Part shown: in pieces, positions 60,452 to 64,000 of the stretch
Layout: each line of letters opens with the position of its first letter
Numbering within the stretch: position 1 is the stretch's first letter
Source of the DNA: CAWFZT01 sp963820415
GTDB lineage: Bacteria; Chloroflexota; Anaerolineae; Anaerolineales; Anaerolineaceae
Assembly: GCA_963820415.1 (NCBI GenBank)
Contig: CAWFZT010000012.1
Span: forward strand, 257,744 to 321,743
Reading direction: 5' to 3'
DNA length: 64,000 nt
Notes under the pieces: generated by a model
Databases searched by the model: none
Told to the model about the DNA's origin: nothing
Seen by the model: the letters and a program-made list of their open reading frames with translations, nothing else
Made by a program: the position numbers and the translations under genes

Positions 60452-61417
60452 ATGAAAAAAATTATCCTGGACACGGATATAGGTACCGACGTAGATGATG
60501 CTATGGCGCTCTCGCTAGCTGCCCTATGCCCCGACTTCGAAATCCTGGGTGTAACCACCGTGCATGCCGATGCCCCCTTGCGTGCGCGCATCGCCCGTGA
60601 GTTGCTCGAGCTGGCCGGGCGCCATAAGGTGCCGGTGATCGCTGGCTCCAGTCTACCATTGCGCATGCCCCTGCCAGAGAACTTTACCTGGATGCCGCGC
60701 CTGCGCGGTCATGAAGGAGTTGGCATCTTGAAGGGAGAGGAATTATTGCCCAGCGCCAATCCAAATGCCACGGCCGACGACGCAGCCCATTTCATCATCG
60801 AGCAGGCCACCCGGTGCCCCGGCGAAGTCTCGCTCATCACCATCGGTATGATGACCAACGTTGGTCGCGCCCTGCAGCTTGAACCCCGGCTAGCTGATTG
60901 GATCAACGACCTTACCCTGATGGGCGGTTTGATCTATCCTGAGAAGTTCCCCTTCCCGCCCATGCTCGAAACCAACCTCAACGCCGACCCGGAAGGTAGC
61001 CGTCTAGTGTTTGCTTCGGGTATCCCACTGACCATTGTACCTATTGAGATCACTACCCAGGTTTTCCTGACTCCCGCACAGCGCCAACAGATGCTTGAAT
61101 GGAAAAAGCCGCTGGCAACCACACTGGTGATACTGATGGAGAAAATGTTCGAGGGCATGGCAACCATATCCGCCGAGGCCGGTTTGTCCGACGATTTTTA
61201 CCAGGGGCGCACTTTCATGCATGATCCACTGGCAGTCTATACCGCCATGGCACGGCGCCACGTCAACCTGCGCCGCATGCACGTAGCTTACGAGGTAATC
61301 GACAACGTGGTGCGCACTATACCGCATTTTGATCGGGCTCCCAATTGCTGGGTATGCACCGCGGTGGATGCGCCGGCATTTGTCGAGTTCTGGCTGAATA
61401 AGATTCACAGTGGGTAA
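60452..61417 (+). CDS. Inosine-uridine-type nucleoside hydrolase
   Basis: This 321-residue enzyme belongs to the nucleoside hydrolase family, which cleaves the N-glycosidic bond of ribonucleosides to base and ribose. The Ca-binding fingerprint DTDIGTDVDDAMAL is at residues 6-19. TFMHDPLAVYTAM carries the late conserved Asp. Family members that use sugar-like or modified nucleoside ligands are also known. The gene has no leader promoter of its own visible and probably belongs to the ABC operon. It is GC-richer than the transporter genes. Confidence 0.9.
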   Translation: MKKIILDTDIGTDVDDAMALSLAALCPDFEILGVTTVHADAPLRARIARELLELAGRHKVPVIAGSSLPLRMPLPENFTWMPRLRGHEGVGILKGEELLPSANPNATADDAAHFIIEQATRCPGEVSLITIGMMTNVGRALQLEPRLADWINDLTLMGGLIYPEKFPFPPMLETNLNADPEGSRLVFASGIPLTIVPIEITTQVFLTPAQRQQMLEWKKPLATTLVILMEKMFEGMATISAEAGLSDDFYQGRTFMHDPLAVYTAMARRHVNLRRMHVAYEVIDNVVRTIPHFDRAPNCWVCTAVDAPAFVEFWLNKIHSG

Positions 61418-61476
61418 CCCTGTGTTACTTGTGAAAAAAATATACCTCAATAAACCACACTATCCAGGAGTTTGTA

Positions 61477-63780
61477 ATGAAGGTTCCGTTTATTTACGAT
61501 TGGGAAAAGAACAAATTTTGGAAAGACACGAACGCATCTCTCCACCACGGCCAGGAAGGGATTCTTTCCAGCGTTCCCTGCACTTTTGACGAACAAGCCG
61601 GAGTATGGCAGCAGGCATGCTCGACCGAGTGCAGCACGCTTCCAACTTTCCTGCAAAACAAATTCACCGTGGCGGATGTAACTGACCACGGCTTGGGCAT
61701 TTACCCCATCCTGCTGAATGGGCGTTACTTCCTGAGAGTGGTTTTCTATATAAAAACAGGCAACGAGACCTTCTGCACGCACGACCTGGGCGATGTTGAA
61801 GGCGCAGCGGATGCGATAACCGACCGCCAGTTTTCCCACGGCCCCGGTTGGGCAACCTTGGCTAGTAGTACACCCAAAGGGCTGCATTACGAAGTACGCA
61901 CCTACCTGCCCCAGACTTTTCCCCTCGTGGTGATGGAAGTTTCCGTAAGCGGCGACAGCCTGGAAGGGCTGCTGGAGATCAAGCCGGAAATCGTGTGGAT
62001 GCCGGGCGACGCTCCCATCCAAGCGCGGCCTGGCTTCCTCTGGCTTGAACCGCAAGAAGCTTCGCTGCCAGACGAGTATTTTTCGCGCAACAATTCAGCC
62101 CCAACCGATCCGCCGCGCTCACCGGAGATTAAACTGGCCGGATTGGCAGTGGCACTGGCGGTACCAGGGGCGCAAACTATGGGTTTCAAGCAGATATCCC
62201 TGGCTGGAAAGAGCAGCCTGCTGTTGGCTGACCGGCGATTTGCAGCCAGTGAGGTGGAGCTCATCAATTTGCCCATAGTAAAGGTACAGGCTGCTGGCAG
62301 CCGAGCTCATTTTTCATTGGTCGTTGGAGTCTGCGAGACCCCGGCTGAATTTTCTAAGTTTTATGAAACATGGCTCTCCAATTCGGCAAGCGGGCACCTG
62401 CCCGAAAAAGACTACTGGACTGGTGTGCAGCAAAGGCTGTCGTTCAACATTCCGGATAAGGCTATCCAGCACCAGGCGCGCTTCAGCCTGCATAACAGCC
62501 TGTTTTCACGCAGCATCACCAGCAACGGGCGTACGCTGTTCATCCACGGGCGGCGGGACCGTGGCTACTCCGACTGTGCTAAAATCCACCAGACCTACCA
62601 ACTTCATTTCGCTGCCCTAGCGGCCGGCGAGACCACCAGCGTGCGCCAGGAGCTGATGTCGTTTTCCGCTGTACAGGATAAGAACGGCGGCATCCAGCGC
62701 CAGCTTAGCCCGCGCAGCGGCTGGCATCCGTACGTCGGTACGTACAACAATACTAACTACCTGCTTGCCATTTACCGCTACCTGTGCTGGAGTGGGGATT
62801 TTGCCTTTCTCGATGAAAAGGTAGAAAGCCTGGTAGAGCCCGACGACCGCCAACCGGTGCTAAACCATGCCTTGTGTGCGGCCAAATGGCTGCTCAATAA
62901 CAGCTGGCAGGGTGTCATCGCCCCGTGCGGCTGGGTAGATGCCTGGCCGGCTGGCGTAAAGGCCAACTCGCAAGCCAGCCTGGCCACCTGCATGGCGTTC
63001 AACCGACTGGCGCAAATCTGCGAATACCGCGAGCATGACAAAGAGGCGCACGATCTTTACCGGGCGGCACAAGAGCTGGAAAAGAACACCCGCGATATCT
63101 TTTTCAACCCGCAGAACGGGTTGTATTCCGAATACCTCTTCGAAGACGGTTCAATCGAGGGGGGTAATGACACAGATTTTTACAGTATCACCCAGGTTTG
63201 GGCTGTTCTGGCTGGCATGGCTCAAGACCAGCGAGGTATGGATCTGACGCGGGAAATCTGCCTGAAGCGCGGTATCGTCATAAATCCCGAGACGATAGCA
63301 GAAACCGCCTACCTGACCAAATTCCAGGATGATTACAACCAGCTTCCGGTAGATAGAAATGTTACCTGGGCCCTGGCTACCTGGCCGGAGCTGACCCACC
63401 TGTATGCACTGGCTGAAATCAAGCTCGGACGCCCCGACCTAGCATTGGATGCAGTCTTGAGACAACTGCCGGAGTCAAACCATTCGATAAACCCCTTCGC
63501 GGCGCCCTTTTTTTATCCTGAGAAGTACATTGCACCGTTCACCGTGCCCTGGCTGTGCACCTGGGCCGGCGACCCAACGCTGATCGAGGTACTATTGGAA
63601 GGCTTTTTTGGCGTTCAGCCTGACCTGCAACATCTGAATATCAACCCGCATATCCCAGCGGCCTGGAAAGGCGCTGGCAAGGTCGGCGCCAGCTTCTGCT
63701 GGCGAGGCGCGCAATACGAGCTAGTCGTCGATCCAGCAGCACCGGCTCCTGGCAACACCAAACTGAGAGAGATAAAATAA
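61477..63780 (+). CDS. (alpha/alpha)6-barrel glycosidase/phosphorylase-like protein (GH94/GH65-like)
   Basis: A 767-residue cytoplasmic protein with an N-terminal beta-rich region (residues 1-330) and a C-terminal alpha-rich barrel. GRRDRGYSDCAKIHQTY resembles the conserved strand of GH94/GH149-like phosphorylases. APCGWVDAWPAG holds a candidate catalytic Asp. INPFAAPFFYPEKYIAPFT and LNINPHIPAAWKGAGK match the C-terminal signature of GH65/GH94-type enzymes. It is not confidently in any named family. Its place after a nucleoside hydrolase and ABC transporter suggests cleavage or phosphorolysis of an imported glycoside. A weak AGGAG site precedes the ATG. Confidence 0.6.
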   Translation: MKVPFIYDWEKNKFWKDTNASLHHGQEGILSSVPCTFDEQAGVWQQACSTECSTLPTFLQNKFTVADVTDHGLGIYPILLNGRYFLRVVFYIKTGNETFCTHDLGDVEGAADAITDRQFSHGPGWATLASSTPKGLHYEVRTYLPQTFPLVVMEVSVSGDSLEGLLEIKPEIVWMPGDAPIQARPGFLWLEPQEASLPDEYFSRNNSAPTDPPRSPEIKLAGLAVALAVPGAQTMGFKQISLAGKSSLLLADRRFAASEVELINLPIVKVQAAGSRAHFSLVVGVCETPAEFSKFYETWLSNSASGHLPEKDYWTGVQQRLSFNIPDKAIQHQARFSLHNSLFSRSITSNGRTLFIHGRRDRGYSDCAKIHQTYQLHFAALAAGETTSVRQELMSFSAVQDKNGGIQRQLSPRSGWHPYVGTYNNTNYLLAIYRYLCWSGDFAFLDEKVESLVEPDDRQPVLNHALCAAKWLLNNSWQGVIAPCGWVDAWPAGVKANSQASLATCMAFNRLAQICEYREHDKEAHDLYRAAQELEKNTRDIFFNPQNGLYSEYLFEDGSIEGGNDTDFYSITQVWAVLAGMAQDQRGMDLTREICLKRGIVINPETIAETAYLTKFQDDYNQLPVDRNVTWALATWPELTHLYALAEIKLGRPDLALDAVLRQLPESNHSINPFAAPFFYPEKYIAPFTVPWLCTWAGDPTLIEVLLEGFFGVQPDLQHLNINPHIPAAWKGAGKVGASFCWRGAQYELVVDPAAPAPGNTKLREIK

Positions 63781-63805
63781 TTCAAAGGCAAGCGTCATAT
63801 CTGTC

Positions 63806-63940
63806 ATGCAGAAAAACAACACCTACCTGTACAAGCGCGCCCTGAAACTAATCATCGACTTGGCTGCGGCCTGCCGTAATACCGACGAATTCGTCGAGTG
63901 GTTTTATGACCGCCTGCTGGATTGGACCTGGCCCTGCTAA
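63806..63940 (+). CDS. Small ORF of unknown function, possibly part of a larger broken gene
   Basis: A 44-residue ORF starts MQKNNTYLYKRALKLIIDLA and ends DRLLDWTWPC. No ribosome binding site is clear. The same frame stays open after the stop (63941-64000, reading DTSKFWNYSGSTLEVLPITT) to the end of the window. The TAA may therefore interrupt a longer gene, or the downstream part may be a separate ORF. No family is recognised. Confidence 0.25.
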   Translation: MQKNNTYLYKRALKLIIDLAAACRNTDEFVEWFYDRLLDWTWPC

Positions 63941-64000
63941 GATACCAGTAAATTCTGGAATTACAGCGGTTCAACCCTGGAGGTCCTGCCCATCACCACG

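Noticed and set aside
1..64000. CRISPR array or cas genes
   Set aside because: No regularly spaced short repeats and no Cas-like protein were seen anywhere in the window.
1..64000. rRNA or tRNA genes
   Set aside because: No recognisable rRNA segments or tRNA T-loop/anticodon patterns were found in the gaps between genes.

Overview
The window looks like a chromosome segment from a Chloroflexota bacterium, most likely an Anaerolineae-type lineage. This is inferred from gene content and style, not from a database search. The signs are a standalone dnaA with an AT-rich origin-like region, many secreted proteins with Thr/Pro-rich linkers (one with an NBR1-type Ig domain), a DUF1638 protein, a degenerate PBP1C-like protein, a multi-cysteine ferredoxin, and several genes with a TATAAT-like box only 6-11 nt before the start codon. 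Base composition is moderately GC-rich, apart from an AT-richer ABC transporter block and the origin region.

Layout. 1-11.4 kb holds the end of a secreted protein, a chromate-type transporter (ChrA), a cation diffusion facilitator, an Ig-domain protein, PPK2, a GT-C-like membrane protein, an alpha/beta hydrolase, a DmpA-type peptidase, an MFS transporter and dnaA. 11.4-12.1 kb is a candidate oriC. 12-27.5 kb holds a broken URO-D-like gene, an FAD amine-oxidase-like protein coupled to a UPF0104 flippase-like protein, lipoproteins, a PAP2 phosphatase, a ferredoxin with an N-terminal region that may be a winged helix, a sugar isomerase-like protein and a truncated relative, a creatininase-family enzyme, a second MFS transporter and a cytochrome b-c protein. 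27.5-36.4 kb is a minus-strand envelope block: a zinc-ribbon membrane protein, an M23 lipoprotein, a PBP-like protein that has lost its catalytic residues, and a membrane TPR protein. 36.5-46.5 kb holds DUF1638, a LysM lipoprotein, a thiolase coupled to an SDR, dnaE, lysS and greA. 46.7-49.5 kb is a tandem pair of nearly identical 1395-bp insertion sequences separated and flanked by the same 15-bp sequence. 49.6-55.5 kb holds a GH15-like enzyme, an NHL-repeat lipoprotein, pyruvate phosphate dikinase and a probable DUF499 remnant. 55.7-63.8 kb is a catabolic cluster: LacI regulator, ABC solute-binding protein, two permeases, a nucleoside hydrolase and an (alpha/alpha)6 glycosidase/phosphorylase-like protein.

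Four genes (the CARDB lipoprotein, cytochrome b-c, NHL protein and PPDK) carry five single-base frameshifts. Four of these lie at short homopolymers and the fifth is a lost G beside a G. Each is restored by adding or removing one base and gives a total length divisible by three. This pattern points first to consensus errors and second to real decay. Two dispersed palindromic repeat families recur in intergenic regions. The strongest candidates for something undescribed are the catalytically degenerate PBP in its envelope cluster, the repeat family with a TGTCATGACA core, the tandem insertion sequence with duplicated subterminal motifs, and the LacI/ABC/nucleoside hydrolase/glycosidase cluster, whose substrate cannot be read from the sequence.
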